From Syntrophaceae bacterium (GTDB taxonomy: Bacteria > Desulfobacterota > Syntrophia > Syntrophales > Smithellaceae): DNA of 64,000 nt. The notes beneath the pieces are model-generated. The model searched no databases, was not told where the DNA came from, and saw only the letters and a program-made list of their open reading frames with translations. This document shows, piece by piece, positions 56,134 through 64,000 of this stretch (the first letter of the stretch is position 1; each line of letters begins with the position of its first letter). The stretch covers positions 1 through 64,000 of the forward strand of contig WRPE01000002.1 in the NCBI GenBank assembly GCA_009773315.1. The letters are read 5' to 3'. The translations under genes were made by a program, and so were the position numbers.

Positions 56134-57477
56134 TCACTTCTTGTTGCTTCTTCTCCAAATTCCCTTCTTTGCGGCCGCCTTGATCAAATCGTCCCGGAAA
56201 TCGGGATGGGCGATAGAAATCAGATTCTCGGCAATGCCCCAGGTGGACAAGGCCTTAAGACAAACCTTCCCATATTCGGTGACAACGTAAAAAGCCCAGG
56301 CCCGTGGTATCGACGTGATTCCCTGGAGATCGGGGACAATCCTGGAGATGACCTGATCACCGACCCTGCGGGTCGATTTGAGGCAGATAAAAGCTTTGCC
56401 TCCTTTCGATTTTGCCGCACCGGCAACAAAATCGCCCTGGCCGCCCGACCCGGAGATCTGCCTGTCGCCGATAGCCTCGGAGGCAATCTGCCCATAGAGG
56501 TCAACCTGCACGGCATTGTTGATGCTGATCATGTTTTCGTTTTTTGCGATATTCTCCGGCGTATTCGTGTAATCGACGGGGTAGCTCGCACAGACGGGGT
56601 TGTCGTGGACAAATTCATACAGTTCCTGGGTGCCCATGGCAAAGGTATAGATCATTTTATTCTTATCCGTGAATTTGTATTTCCCGGTGATCTTTCCCCG
56701 GTCATAGAGATCCATGAAGGCGTCGCACATCATCTCGCTTTGCATCCCCAAATCCCGGAGATCTGATTGGGCAATCAGGCTTCCGACTGTATTGGGAAGT
56801 CCGCCGATCCCGAGCTGCAGGCAGGCGCCGTCTTTAATTTCCTCGATAATCAAGTTGGCCATTATTTTTTCTTCCTCGGAAGCTTTCGGCCGGGGTATTG
56901 CAAGCATTGGGGCCTTCTCGGCCTCCACAATGAAATCGGCATCCGAGATATGGATGTTTTCACTGTGCCCGCCGAGACATCTGGGGACACCTTCGTTGGT
57001 TTCCACGATGATGATGTCCGCCATTTCGGTCACCGCCTTGATGTAGGAATTGGAGGTGCCAAAATTGAAGAAGCCATTGGCGTCCATGGGGGTTGTCTTG
57101 ATCATGGCGACATTCGGTTTGGGTGAAAAACCATTCCGCATTCGCCACGGCTGTTCATGGTAATTCGCGGGGATGAAAAAGGTTGCACCCTGCTTGGCCA
57201 ATGTCCGGTCGCTCCGGCTGTAAAAGCTGCTGTTGTAGGTGAACGTCTTTCCTTGGGGATCGCAGGCGGCGGTCTGAACCGGATGCATGCCGTTGGACAC
57301 GCTGATATTTACATCGGTCAAGCCGTCGCCGACCCTTTTGGCCAGAGCACTGTCCAAGGTCACAGGGGTCATGACAAAATGGCTGTAATAGACCCAGTCC
57401 CCCGATTTGACAACCTTAACGGCATCATCGGCAGTTCTGAGCTTGTTGCGATATTGATCCCAGATGGTTTTTCTCAT
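56134..57477 (-). CDS. Acetyl-CoA hydrolase / 4-hydroxybutyrate-type CoA-transferase
   Basis: 447-aa family I CoA-transferase of the Cat/acetyl-CoA hydrolase group. Key parts: 'VKSGDWVYYSHFVMTPVTLD', 'GGHSENIHISDADFIVE' and 'CLQLGIGGLPNTVGSLIAQS'; the catalytic Glu is likely in 'QVDLYGQIASEAIGDRQISG'. It exchanges CoA between short acids such as butyrate or crotonate and acetate. It converges on the fused transferase (22 nt gap) and diverges from the glutaryl-CoA dehydrogenase operon. Confidence 0.88.
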   Translation of the reverse strand: MRKTIWDQYRNKLRTADDAVKVVKSGDWVYYSHFVMTPVTLDSALAKRVGDGLTDVNISVSNGMHPVQTAACDPQGKTFTYNSSFYSRSDRTLAKQGATFFIPANYHEQPWRMRNGFSPKPNVAMIKTTPMDANGFFNFGTSNSYIKAVTEMADIIIVETNEGVPRCLGGHSENIHISDADFIVEAEKAPMLAIPRPKASEEEKIMANLIIEEIKDGACLQLGIGGLPNTVGSLIAQSDLRDLGMQSEMMCDAFMDLYDRGKITGKYKFTDKNKMIYTFAMGTQELYEFVHDNPVCASYPVDYTNTPENIAKNENMISINNAVQVDLYGQIASEAIGDRQISGSGGQGDFVAGAAKSKGGKAFICLKSTRRVGDQVISRIVPDLQGITSIPRAWAFYVVTEYGKVCLKALSTWGIAENLISIAHPDFRDDLIKAAAKKGIWRRSNKK

Positions 57478-57540
57478 GTCGGCCGCTCCTTAACAGGTTT
57501 TATGGAAGACTTCAGGGAAATTAATTTCCTTGCAATTTCC

Positions 57541-57571
57541 CAAACTGCCATTTATGTTAAATGGCAGTTTG
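57541..57571. promoter_or_regulatory. Perfect 14-bp inverted repeat between divergent genes
   Basis: CAAACTGCCATTTA (57541-57554) and its exact complement (57558-57571) around 3 bases. It lies 64 nt upstream of the minus-strand CoA-transferase start. No long T-tract follows, so an operator or mRNA hairpin is as likely as a terminator. Confidence 0.6.
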
Positions 57572-57707
57572 GTTTCATGTATTCTTAATAACACAGATAT
57601 AAATTCTTTAGCAAACGGAAAAGTACCCGGAACGACTGCTATGGTATGCCTGTTACAGGAATTGCTGTGTAAAACTTCTATAAGGAATTTTAAAGGGTGA
57701 AAGTAAG

Positions 57708-57767
57708 ATGTCCATTGGAGAGATACTTATCTTAGGATTTAGAACTGCGGCTATCGGTATGGGATAG
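57708..57767 (+). pseudogene. Truncated duplicate of gcdD
   Basis: Starts 'MSIGEILILGFRTAAIGMG' and stops at TAG 57765-57767 because one G of a G-run is missing compared with the copy at 61222. The similarity runs on to 57790, and upstream to about 57650, so a block of about 140 bp is shared with 61165-61305. Confidence 0.8.
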
Positions 57768-57804
57768 TTTTTGCCACGCTTATTTTGCTTGAAGGAGATT
57801 GGTT

Positions 57805-58971
57805 ATGGATTTTCGATTATCAGAAGAGCTATTGATGTTGCAGGATACAGTGCGAGCTTTTGCAGCAGAAAAAATAGCGCCGTTTGCAGATAAATGGGAT
57901 GAGGAACACTATTTCCCGTATGAGGAAGTGGTGAAGCCCATGGGAGAGCTTGGTTTATTCGGTACGGTTATTCCCGAGCAGTATGGCGGGAACGAGATGG
58001 GCTGGCTTGCGGCAATGATCATCACGGAAGAGATTGCCCGTGCATCGAGTTCGCTGCGTGTTCAAGTTAATATGCAGGAACTGGGTTGTGCCTTTACTAT
58101 TTGCCGGTATGGGACGGAAGAGCTGAAAAAGAAATATATTCCAAGACTTGTCAGCGCCGAATTACTCGGGGCATTTGCAATTACTGAACCGCAGGCTGGT
58201 TCGGACGTAATGGCCATCAAGTCCACAGCGGAAGACAAGGGTGACCATTGGCTGGTAAACGGTACCAAGACCTGGATTTCAAATGCGACAGTCGGAGGAA
58301 TCAACATTTTCTATGCCTATACCGACCGGAACGTGGGTGCACGCGGTTTGTCTGCATTCGTGCTGGATCTGGACGATAAAAACAACGGCATCACAGTTAC
58401 GAATTTGGATAAGATGGGTTCACGTTCTTCACCCACGGGAGAAATCATTTGTGAAAACACGAAAGTTCCCAAGGGAAACATTTTAGGTAAACCCGGCGAC
58501 GGTGCAAAAATTGTATTCGGTTCCCTGTCCCAGTCGCGTTTGTCCGCAGCGGCCGGCGGTATCGGTTTGGCCCAGGCTTGCCTCGATGCGGTCACGAAGT
58601 ACGCAATGGAGCGCGAGCAATTCGGGCAGGCCATTGGCAGTTTCCAGATGAACCAGGATCTGATTGCACAGATGGTATGTGAACTTGACGCCGCTCGTTT
58701 TATGGTTTACAGGGCGGCATGGCAGAAGGATCAGGGCGACCTGAACAACAATAGAGAAGTCGCCATGGCTAAGTATCTGTCAGGCGAGGTAGCCTATAAG
58801 TGCTCACAGTACGCAATGCGAATTTTCGGAGCATACGGTTATTCAACGGAATATCCTGTGGCCCGCTATTTCCGCGATGCGCCGACCTATGCGATGGTGG
58901 AAGGTTCCGCGAACGTCTGTAAGTTTATCGTTGCCCAGGATCAACTGGGAATTCGCAAGGCCAACAGGTAA
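57805..58971 (+). CDS. Glutaryl-CoA dehydrogenase, probably non-decarboxylating
   Basis: 388-aa acyl-CoA dehydrogenase. Signatures 'AFAITEPQAGSDVMAIKSTA', 'WISNATVGGINIFYAYTD', 'RIFGAYGYSTEYPVARYFRD'. The catalytic Glu is residue 366 in 'TYAMVEGSANVCKF', and the residue before it is Val rather than the Tyr of decarboxylating enzymes. From memory of structural work this Tyr-to-Val change marks the non-decarboxylating form. Arg85 ('SSSLRVQVNM') fits the carboxylate-binding Arg. Neighbouring gcdA, gcdC and gcdB make glutaconyl-CoA the logical product. AAGGAG lies before the ATG. Confidence 0.85.
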   Translation: MDFRLSEELLMLQDTVRAFAAEKIAPFADKWDEEHYFPYEEVVKPMGELGLFGTVIPEQYGGNEMGWLAAMIITEEIARASSSLRVQVNMQELGCAFTICRYGTEELKKKYIPRLVSAELLGAFAITEPQAGSDVMAIKSTAEDKGDHWLVNGTKTWISNATVGGINIFYAYTDRNVGARGLSAFVLDLDDKNNGITVTNLDKMGSRSSPTGEIICENTKVPKGNILGKPGDGAKIVFGSLSQSRLSAAAGGIGLAQACLDAVTKYAMEREQFGQAIGSFQMNQDLIAQMVCELDAARFMVYRAAWQKDQGDLNNNREVAMAKYLSGEVAYKCSQYAMRIFGAYGYSTEYPVARYFRDAPTYAMVEGSANVCKFIVAQDQLGIRKANR

Positions 58972-59078
58972 CCGGCCAGACAGTAAATGGAGTTATTTTC
59001 GTACGGCGGTGCGCGGGCTTCGTTTCTCGCACATTGCTGAATATCAAAAATATTAAGGAAGTAAGAGGAAAAAGAAAG

Positions 59079-60845
59079 ATGAAACCTTATTTTGAAAAAA
59101 TGAAAGACATGGGAAGTGCGCTTCGCAAGGGGCAGTTGGATCGAATGAAGGTCAACGTGGACGAGGTCGAGGCAATCATGAAGGAGATTGATGCGGAGGT
59201 TGAACGGATTAAGAATTTCGGCCTTTCGGCGGAGAAGGTTCACGAACGAGGCGAAATGACGGTCTGGGACCGGATCGAATACATTGTTGATCCTGGTACA
59301 TTCTGTCCCCTTCATACCATTTTTGATCCTGATAGCGAAGAATCGGGCAGCACCGGCGTGGTGGACGGCCTGGCGCGGATTTCCGGGAAATGGTGCGTTC
59401 TGATCGGCTTCAACAACAAATGGATTGCCGGAGCGTGGATTGCCGGGCAGGCGGAGAACAACCTGCGCGTGACGGATCTGGCGAAGATTATGAACCTGCC
59501 GTTGGTCTGGCTGGTGAACTGCTCCGGTGTTAAGCTGCCCGAGCAAGAGAAAGTTTATGCTAACCGACGCGGGCAGGGCACCTGCTTTTTCAGGCATGCA
59601 GAACTGGAGCAGATGGGCGTTCCTGTTTTAGCTGGCATTTACGGGACGAACCCGGCTGGTGGAGGATATCAGGGGATCAGCCCGACTATTTTGTTGGCCC
59701 ACAAAAAAGCCAACATCGCGGTGGGTGGCGGCGGTATCGTCAGCGGCATGAGCCCCAAAGGATTCTTTGATGAGGAGAGCGCAGAACAGCTGATTGCAGC
59801 AACGCGCCACTTCAAAGAGGTTCCTCCCGGCAGCGTGAAAGTTCACTATGACGAGACAGGATTCTTCACTGCCGTTTTTGAAAAGGAAACAGAAGTTCTC
59901 GACGCGTTGAAGGGATACATGGCAGAGATGCCCGCATACAATCCGCGCTTTTTCCGGGTGGCGGCGCCTGCAGAACCGAAATATTCTCCGGCGGAAATCA
60001 CATCGATCATTCCGGTTAATGCGAAAGTCGGATACGACTTCGAAAACGTGGTGGCGCGGCTGGTGGACAATTCGGAGCACATGGAATTTCGCCCGGACTA
60101 CGGGCCGGAAATCTATACAGGCCTGGTGAAGGTGGATGGATATCTCATGGGCGTGATCGGGAACCAGCACGGGATTTTCCCGAACTATCCGGAATACACC
60201 AACGAATACATAGCGGTGGGCGGCAAGCTTTACCGGCAGGGACTCATCAAGATGAACGAGTTCGTGACGCAGTGCGGTCGGGACCGCGTTCCGATTGCCT
60301 GGTTCCAGGACACGTCGGGAATCGATGTCGGCGATATTGCGGAAAAGGCAGAGTTGCTGGGTTTAGGTCAGTCGCTGATCTACTCCATCGAGCAGACGAA
60401 GCTTCCGATGATGCTGGTGGTGTTACGGAAGGGAACGGCGGCGGCTCACTACGTGATGGGCGGGCCGACGGCAAACAACCATACGGCGTTTACGCTGGGG
60501 ACAGCGGCGACGGAAATCAACGTAATGCACGGAGAAACAGCAGCAGCGGCAAGCTACGCACGGCGTCTGGTAAAGGAAAAGGATGCGGGGAAATCATTGG
60601 ACCCCATAATTGCGAAAATGAACGAGATGGTGAAACATTATCGGGATACTTCGCGGCCAATGTACTGTGCCAAGAAAGGGTTCGTGGATGAGGTAGTGCG
60701 GTTCGGCGAGATCCGGAAATACTTGGTCGCTTTCGCAAACGGCGCATATCAGAATCCGCGGTCGATTTGTCCGAAGCAGCATATGATGTTACCACGGCTT
60801 ATCCAGTCCCAGGTTGTAACGGGGTTGAAAAGGCCGGAAAAATAA
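59079..60845 (+). CDS. gcdA: Glutaconyl-CoA decarboxylase carboxyltransferase subunit
   Basis: 588-aa biotin-dependent carboxyltransferase, almost exactly the length of GcdA (587). Contains 'EESGSTGVVDGLARISGKW', 'GGGGIVSGMSPKGFFDEESA', 'WFQDTSGIDVGDIAEKAELL' and 'TAAAHYVMGGPTANNHTAFT'. It moves CO2 from glutaconyl-CoA to biotin on GcdC. ATG 59079 follows a GAGGAAAAAGAAAG stretch; an upstream ATG at 59034 would add 15 residues. Confidence 0.9.
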   Translation: MKPYFEKMKDMGSALRKGQLDRMKVNVDEVEAIMKEIDAEVERIKNFGLSAEKVHERGEMTVWDRIEYIVDPGTFCPLHTIFDPDSEESGSTGVVDGLARISGKWCVLIGFNNKWIAGAWIAGQAENNLRVTDLAKIMNLPLVWLVNCSGVKLPEQEKVYANRRGQGTCFFRHAELEQMGVPVLAGIYGTNPAGGGYQGISPTILLAHKKANIAVGGGGIVSGMSPKGFFDEESAEQLIAATRHFKEVPPGSVKVHYDETGFFTAVFEKETEVLDALKGYMAEMPAYNPRFFRVAAPAEPKYSPAEITSIIPVNAKVGYDFENVVARLVDNSEHMEFRPDYGPEIYTGLVKVDGYLMGVIGNQHGIFPNYPEYTNEYIAVGGKLYRQGLIKMNEFVTQCGRDRVPIAWFQDTSGIDVGDIAEKAELLGLGQSLIYSIEQTKLPMMLVVLRKGTAAAHYVMGGPTANNHTAFTLGTAATEINVMHGETAAAASYARRLVKEKDAGKSLDPIIAKMNEMVKHYRDTSRPMYCAKKGFVDEVVRFGEIRKYLVAFANGAYQNPRSICPKQHMMLPRLIQSQVVTGLKRPEK

Positions 60846-60892
60846 TATATACTTAGATAGTCCAAATTTTTTTTAAAGAAGAGGAGTGTTTT

Positions 60893-61108
60893 ATGAGTGA
60901 AAATATTGTAGCCCCGATGCCGGGGAAAGTTGTGAAGTTTTTGGTCAAGGTTGGTGATCAGGTAAGCGCAGATGATGAAGTGCTAATCATAGAAGCCATG
61001 AAAATGGAAAATACCATTTATGCGTCATCCGGCGGTACGGTTCAGGAAATCAAGGTTAAAGAAGGTGACTTGGTGGATACAGAGCAGCTTATGATCGTAT
61101 TGGGATGA
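60893..61108 (+). CDS. gcdC: Biotin carrier subunit of the decarboxylase
   Basis: 71-aa biotinyl domain only. The biotin-attachment motif is 'IIEAMKMENTIYA' with Lys37. GcdC of other anaerobes often has an extra Ala-Pro-rich linker (about 145 aa); here it is absent. GAGGAG precedes the ATG. It ferries carboxybiotin between GcdA and membrane GcdB. Confidence 0.93.
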   Translation: MSENIVAPMPGKVVKFLVKVGDQVSADDEVLIIEAMKMENTIYASSGGTVQEIKVKEGDLVDTEQLMIVLG

Positions 61109-61221
61109 TGTGGAAAAACCCGGGATGGAAAAGTAACTGACAGCAGGCTATTGCCGTCGTATGTTTTTTACAAGAATTGTTTTTAAAGTTTCCATAGGGA
61201 ATTATAGAAAGTGAAAGTAAG

Positions 61222-61365
61222 ATGTCCATTGGAGAGATACTTATCTTAGGATTTAGAACTACGGTTATCGGTATGGGGATAGTTTTTGCCACGCTTATTT
61301 TGCTTAGCGGAGTAATCGTCTTGCAGGCGAAACTGTTGTACCGCAAAAAAAAGGATCCTGGTTGA
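61222..61365 (+). CDS. gcdD: Small membrane subunit of the Na+-pump decarboxylase (OadG/GcdD-like)
   Basis: 47-aa frame 'MSIGEILILGFRTTVIGMGI', one strong membrane helix ('VFATLILLSGVIVLQ') and a basic end 'KLLYRKKKDPG' before TGA at 61363-61365. This is the start of an OadG/GcdD-type subunit that holds the complex together. After the TGA the same frame stays open for 53 more codons to TAA 61525, giving a normal length of ~101 codons if the TGA were not there. It therefore may be truncated, read through, or affected by an error. Confidence 0.7.
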   Translation: MSIGEILILGFRTTVIGMGIVFATLILLSGVIVLQAKLLYRKKKDPG

Positions 61366-61545
61366 AAAATATCCGCTCAAGCGATAGTTGAGCCTCGTGC
61401 CAATGTTTCCGGAAAATCCAGAACCGCTGATTCATTTGCCGGTGTCTCAGGAAATGAAGCAGCGTTTCTGTGTTCGATGGCGCATCGATTAACACAAAAG
61501 ATATCATTAATTTACTTAAATAGTTAAGTGAGGTGGATTAAAATA

Positions 61546-62694
61546 ATGTCATTCATAGATTCATTCATTAAAGCCTTGGTGGATGTATGGGCTACCTCGG
61601 GATTTGCAGCCATGACCTGGGGACATCTCACAATGATGGCAGTTTCATTTGTCCTTATTTACCTGGCGATCAAAAAAAAGTTTGAGCCTTTGTTGCTGTT
61701 GCCTATCGCTTTCGGTATATTTGCGGCAAATCTGCCCATGGCGGGGCTGATGAACCCTCCTTCAGAGGGGGTTATCGGCGGGTTATATTATTATTTCTCT
61801 CAAGGTATACACCTGGAAATATTCCCGCCTTTGATATTCCTCGGAGTTGGGGCCATGACAGACTTCGGCCCATTGATTGCGCGCCCATCCAGTTTGCTCA
61901 TGGGCGCCGGCGCTCAGTTTGGCGTGTATTTTGCGTTCATCGTTGCATTATTGCTGGGATTTACTCCTCCGGAAGCAGCTTCCATAGGTATTATAGGGGG
62001 AGCTGACGGTCCCACCTCAATATTTCTTGCTGCGAAGCTTGCGCCTCATTTGCTGGGGCCAATAGCAGTTGCGGCATATTCATACATGGCGCTGGTACCA
62101 CTCATTCAGCCGCCAATTATGAGATTGATGACTACGGAGAAGGAAAGAACAGTTAAAATGGCTCAGTTGAGGAAAGTGTCCAAGGTTGAGAAGATAATAT
62201 TCCCAATAGTTGTCGCCGGCCTTATTTCCCTGCTTCTGCCTTCTATTGCTCCTCTTATAACGATGCTGATGCTTGGTAATCTTTTCCGAGAAAGCGGAGT
62301 TGTGGAAAGGCTTTCCGATACTTCTCAAAATGCCCTGATTAACATAGTTACAATTTTCCTTGGTTTGGCAGTCGGAGCCACTGCCAGTGCCGAGACGTTT
62401 CTCAGAGCCGATACGCTTAAGCTGATCGCCCTGGGTCTTGTTGCTTTTGTCTTCAGCACGATTGGTGGGGTGGCGATTGGCAAGATTATGTATAAGGTTA
62501 CCGGCGGGAAGGTCAATCCTCTTATCGGTTCGGCAGGAGTATCGGCTGTTCCCATGGCGGCGCGAGTCAGTCAGGTTGAAGGACAGAAGGCAAATCGATC
62601 AAATCACCTATTGATGCACGCAATGGGACCAAATGTTGCCGGTGTTATCGGGACGGCTGTGGCTGCCGGAGTTCTGCTGACACTTTTTAAGTAA
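61546..62694 (+). CDS. gcdB: Sodium-pumping decarboxylase beta subunit
   Basis: 382-aa membrane protein with about nine helices, matching GcdB/OadB. Family motifs are '[20 protein letters not shown]' (with the essential Asp), '[20 protein letters not shown]', and '[20 protein letters not shown]'. It releases CO2 from carboxybiotin and exports Na+. ATG 61546 follows GAGGTGG. It completes the gcdA-gcdC-gcdD-gcdB set. Confidence 0.94.
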   Translation: MSFIDSFIKALVDVWATSGFAAMTWGHLTMMAVSFVLIYLAIKKKFEPLLLLPIAFGIFAANLPMAGLMNPPSEGVIGGLYYYFSQGIHLEIFPPLIFLGVGAMTDFGPLIARPSSLLMGAGAQFGVYFAFIVALLLGFTPPEAASIGIIGGADGPTSIFLAAKLAPHLLGPIAVAAYSYMALVPLIQPPIMRLMTTEKERTVKMAQLRKVSKVEKIIFPIVVAGLISLLLPSIAPLITMLMLGNLFRESGVVERLSDTSQNALINIVTIFLGLAVGATASAETFLRADTLKLIALGLVAFVFSTIGGVAIGKIMYKVTGGKVNPLIGSAGVSAVPMAARVSQVEGQKANRSNHLLMHAMGPNVAGVIGTAVAAGVLLTLFK

Positions 62695-62739
62695 TCCTGG
62701 TTAGGCGAAAGTTCCAATGGCCGTTAATGGCCATGATGT

Positions 62740-62825
62740 CTAAACATTCAGCAATGCGCGGCCGATTTTTTCCTGCCGAATCTGCAGAAGTCTTTTCTTG
62801 AGCGTCAGCAGTGATCCCATATCCC
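62740..62825. repeat. 86-bp repeat, right copy (module border)
   Basis: The 3' end of the intact acyl-CoA dehydrogenase gene; partner of 54101-54186 (81 of 86 identical, same orientation). Confidence 0.88.
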
Positions 62826-63864
62826 GCTGAAGGTAATCGCATTCGGCGGGCGTGTTGCTTTTCCAATTGTCGGTCATTTGACCGATGCCGGTGTGAAACT
62901 CCGCAGCCAGTCGCCCAAAAGTAATCATGATGGGAATAGGTCGGCCGTTGCCCCGATCAAGCTGGTCTGCCGCTTCATAAGCGATGATCCGCAGGGTTTG
63001 CAGCAGGGCATGGAGAGCTCCCAACTCTCCTTCCAGCGCCCGGTTCGTTTCCGTCTGATGCTCCCGGATGGTGTCCATCAACATGGTCAGTTGTGCGGCC
63101 ATGCCGCCCAGCGCAGGTCCCATCATCACCACATCTTCTATTTCTCCGAAGGGGACGACGATATCCGGCCAGGCGCTTCCTTCCTTTCCCAGAACGAATC
63201 TTTGCCCGATGACGCAATTTTCCAGTTTAATGCCGCCGTGCGGCGAAGGTTTCAGAAAATTTATGGCCAGCGGCGGTGTTACGGTGACGCCTTCACCATT
63301 GCGTGGCAGGATAAAGGCCGTAAAGCGCTTTTTTGTCTCGATGTCATCGGTACAGGCGATTACAATAAAAACGTCGGCAATCGGGCCGTTGGTCAGATAG
63401 GTTTTCTCACCGTTTAAGACAAAATGCTTTTCGTGTTTTTGGGCTTTCGTGGTCAATAACTTGGGGCGTGAACCGTGTCCCGGTTCGGAGACGGCAAAAG
63501 AAAATATGGTTTTCCCTTCAGCTGCGGCAGGGAGATATTGCCGACGCTGCTGAGGCGTGCCGAAAACGTTAATGACGTAATGAGCAATGATCTGCTGGTA
63601 GAGCCAGGATACGGCCAGACCCAGGTTGTATCCGCTTTTAACAAAGGCCTCTCCCCCTTTCAGAAGGTCGAGATACCCGCCGCCGGCGCCGCCGTAGATT
63701 TCAGCGATCCCGATTTGAAAAAGGCCGGCCTCGCCCATTTTCCGCCAGATATCCATGGGAAATTCCTGCCCCGTCTGTAAATCCGGTCGGCAGGCAATAT
63801 ACTCGGCGGCAAAAGCCGCCGTCTGTTTGTGTATTTTTATCTGGTTTTCATCCGGTTGATGCAT
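62740..63864 (-). CDS. Acyl-CoA dehydrogenase family protein
   Basis: 374-aa acyl-CoA dehydrogenase. Residues in order: 'MGEAGLFQIGIAEIYGGAGG', 'FSFAVSEPGHGSRPKLLTT', 'KTYLTNGPIADVFIVIACTD', and a C-terminal helix pair ending 'KIGRALLNV'. The usual C-terminal 'EGT' Glu motif is not evident, so it belongs to a divergent subgroup and the base is unclear. Its last 86 bases (62740-62825) are repeated at 54101-54186. Faces gcdB convergently with a 45-nt gap. Confidence 0.85.
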   Translation of the reverse strand: MHQPDENQIKIHKQTAAFAAEYIACRPDLQTGQEFPMDIWRKMGEAGLFQIGIAEIYGGAGGGYLDLLKGGEAFVKSGYNLGLAVSWLYQQIIAHYVINVFGTPQQRRQYLPAAAEGKTIFSFAVSEPGHGSRPKLLTTKAQKHEKHFVLNGEKTYLTNGPIADVFIVIACTDDIETKKRFTAFILPRNGEGVTVTPPLAINFLKPSPHGGIKLENCVIGQRFVLGKEGSAWPDIVVPFGEIEDVVMMGPALGGMAAQLTMLMDTIREHQTETNRALEGELGALHALLQTLRIIAYEAADQLDRGNGRPIPIMITFGRLAAEFHTGIGQMTDNWKSNTPAECDYLQRDMGSLLTLKKRLLQIRQEKIGRALLNV

Positions 63865-64000
63865 ACTTCTCTCTTATTCACCTGCGAGTCCTCAAAATTG
63901 ATAATAAAAAAACAATGAATTCCATTTTTACTCTGAAGTCCTGTCTCACTAACGATTTTCTATTTAATTCCTGCACCGTCGAGATGGTAATATTAGACGG

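Noticed and set aside
61363..61365. Selenocysteine codon in gcdD
   Set aside because: Possible in principle, but no selenocysteine is known in this subunit and no insertion hairpin could be confirmed; kept only as a stop or error.

Overview
The window looks like part of the chromosome of a strictly anaerobic, fatty-acid- and aromatic-degrading deltaproteobacterium (Desulfobacterota), most like Syntrophus/Smithella (Syntrophaceae). The reasons are a housekeeping block (acpP-fabF-glyA-dCMP deaminase-nrdR-rib genes-nusB) arranged as in deltaproteobacteria, many acyl-CoA dehydrogenases, hydratases, thiolase, CoA ligases and CoA transferases, a biotin-dependent Na+-pumping glutaconyl-CoA decarboxylase, and the mercury-methylation pair hgcA-hgcB. 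This taxonomic placement is inference. Several genes carry frameshifts or stops. Some are clearly decayed genes; others could be sequence errors.

Layout. 1-7.9 kb: 3' part of a Kup K+ transporter, an anti-sigma/STAS pair, phenylacetate-CoA ligase, an HD-GYP protein, and a minus-strand group of C_GCAxxG_C_C protein, enoyl-CoA hydratase and a 610-aa acyl-CoA dehydrogenase. 8.1-10.1 kb: a Cys-rich MarR-type regulator, hgcA and hgcB in one tight operon behind a promoter that overlaps a perfect palindrome. 10.4-14 kb: a secreted Gln-rich repeat protein and a graveyard of toxin-antitoxin-type genes (RelE-like, Fic and HicB relics, with an intact XRE antitoxin). 14-17.3 kb: a Kef/YbaL antiporter, a stress protein, tRNA-Glu and an aberrant tRNA-Gln. 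17.4-27.3 kb: gltX, yceD, rpmF, then the acpP-to-nusB block. 27.4-30.2 kb: a polar amino acid ABC importer. 30.3-33.1 kb: an N-formylglutamate amidohydrolase fused to a C39-like peptidase domain, and an MFS carrier. 33.1-37.5 kb: a defence-type island (nucleotidyltransferase pair plus an MmeI-like restriction-methylation enzyme) lying exactly between two 59-bp direct repeats. 37.5-43.4 kb: 2-hydroxyacid dehydrogenase, tandem flavodoxin protein, UspA, acyl-CoA synthetase and a PHP hydrolase. 43.4-49.7 kb: a Type III restriction-modification operon with a KilA-N gene between mod and res; mod carries an in-frame inserted DUF559 nuclease cassette bounded by inverted repeats. 50-54.1 kb: enoyl-CoA hydratase, SMP-30-like protein and thiolase operon, and plsC. 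54.1-62.8 kb: a glutaryl/glutaconyl-CoA module (fused glutaconate-type CoA transferase, second CoA transferase, glutaryl-CoA dehydrogenase, GcdA, GcdC, GcdD, GcdB) bounded by an 86-bp duplication of the 3' end of the following acyl-CoA dehydrogenase.

How the genes work together. The 54-63 kb module should activate glutarate/glutaconate-type acids, oxidise glutaryl-CoA to glutaconyl-CoA without decarboxylation, and then decarboxylate glutaconyl-CoA to crotonyl-CoA while exporting Na+. Hydratases, thiolase and CoA ligases elsewhere in the window fit the beta-oxidation steps on either side. HgcA (membrane corrinoid protein) and HgcB (ferredoxin) together methylate Hg(II); here they sit under an apparently thiol- or metal-responsive repressor.

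The most striking signals are (1) the hgcAB operon with a dedicated Cys-cluster MarR regulator and an autoregulatory-looking operator, (2) the nuclease-coding cassette spliced in frame into a Type III methyltransferase, and (3) repeated cases where gene 3' ends are left as duplicated stubs at the edges of accessory modules, suggesting how these islands were acquired.
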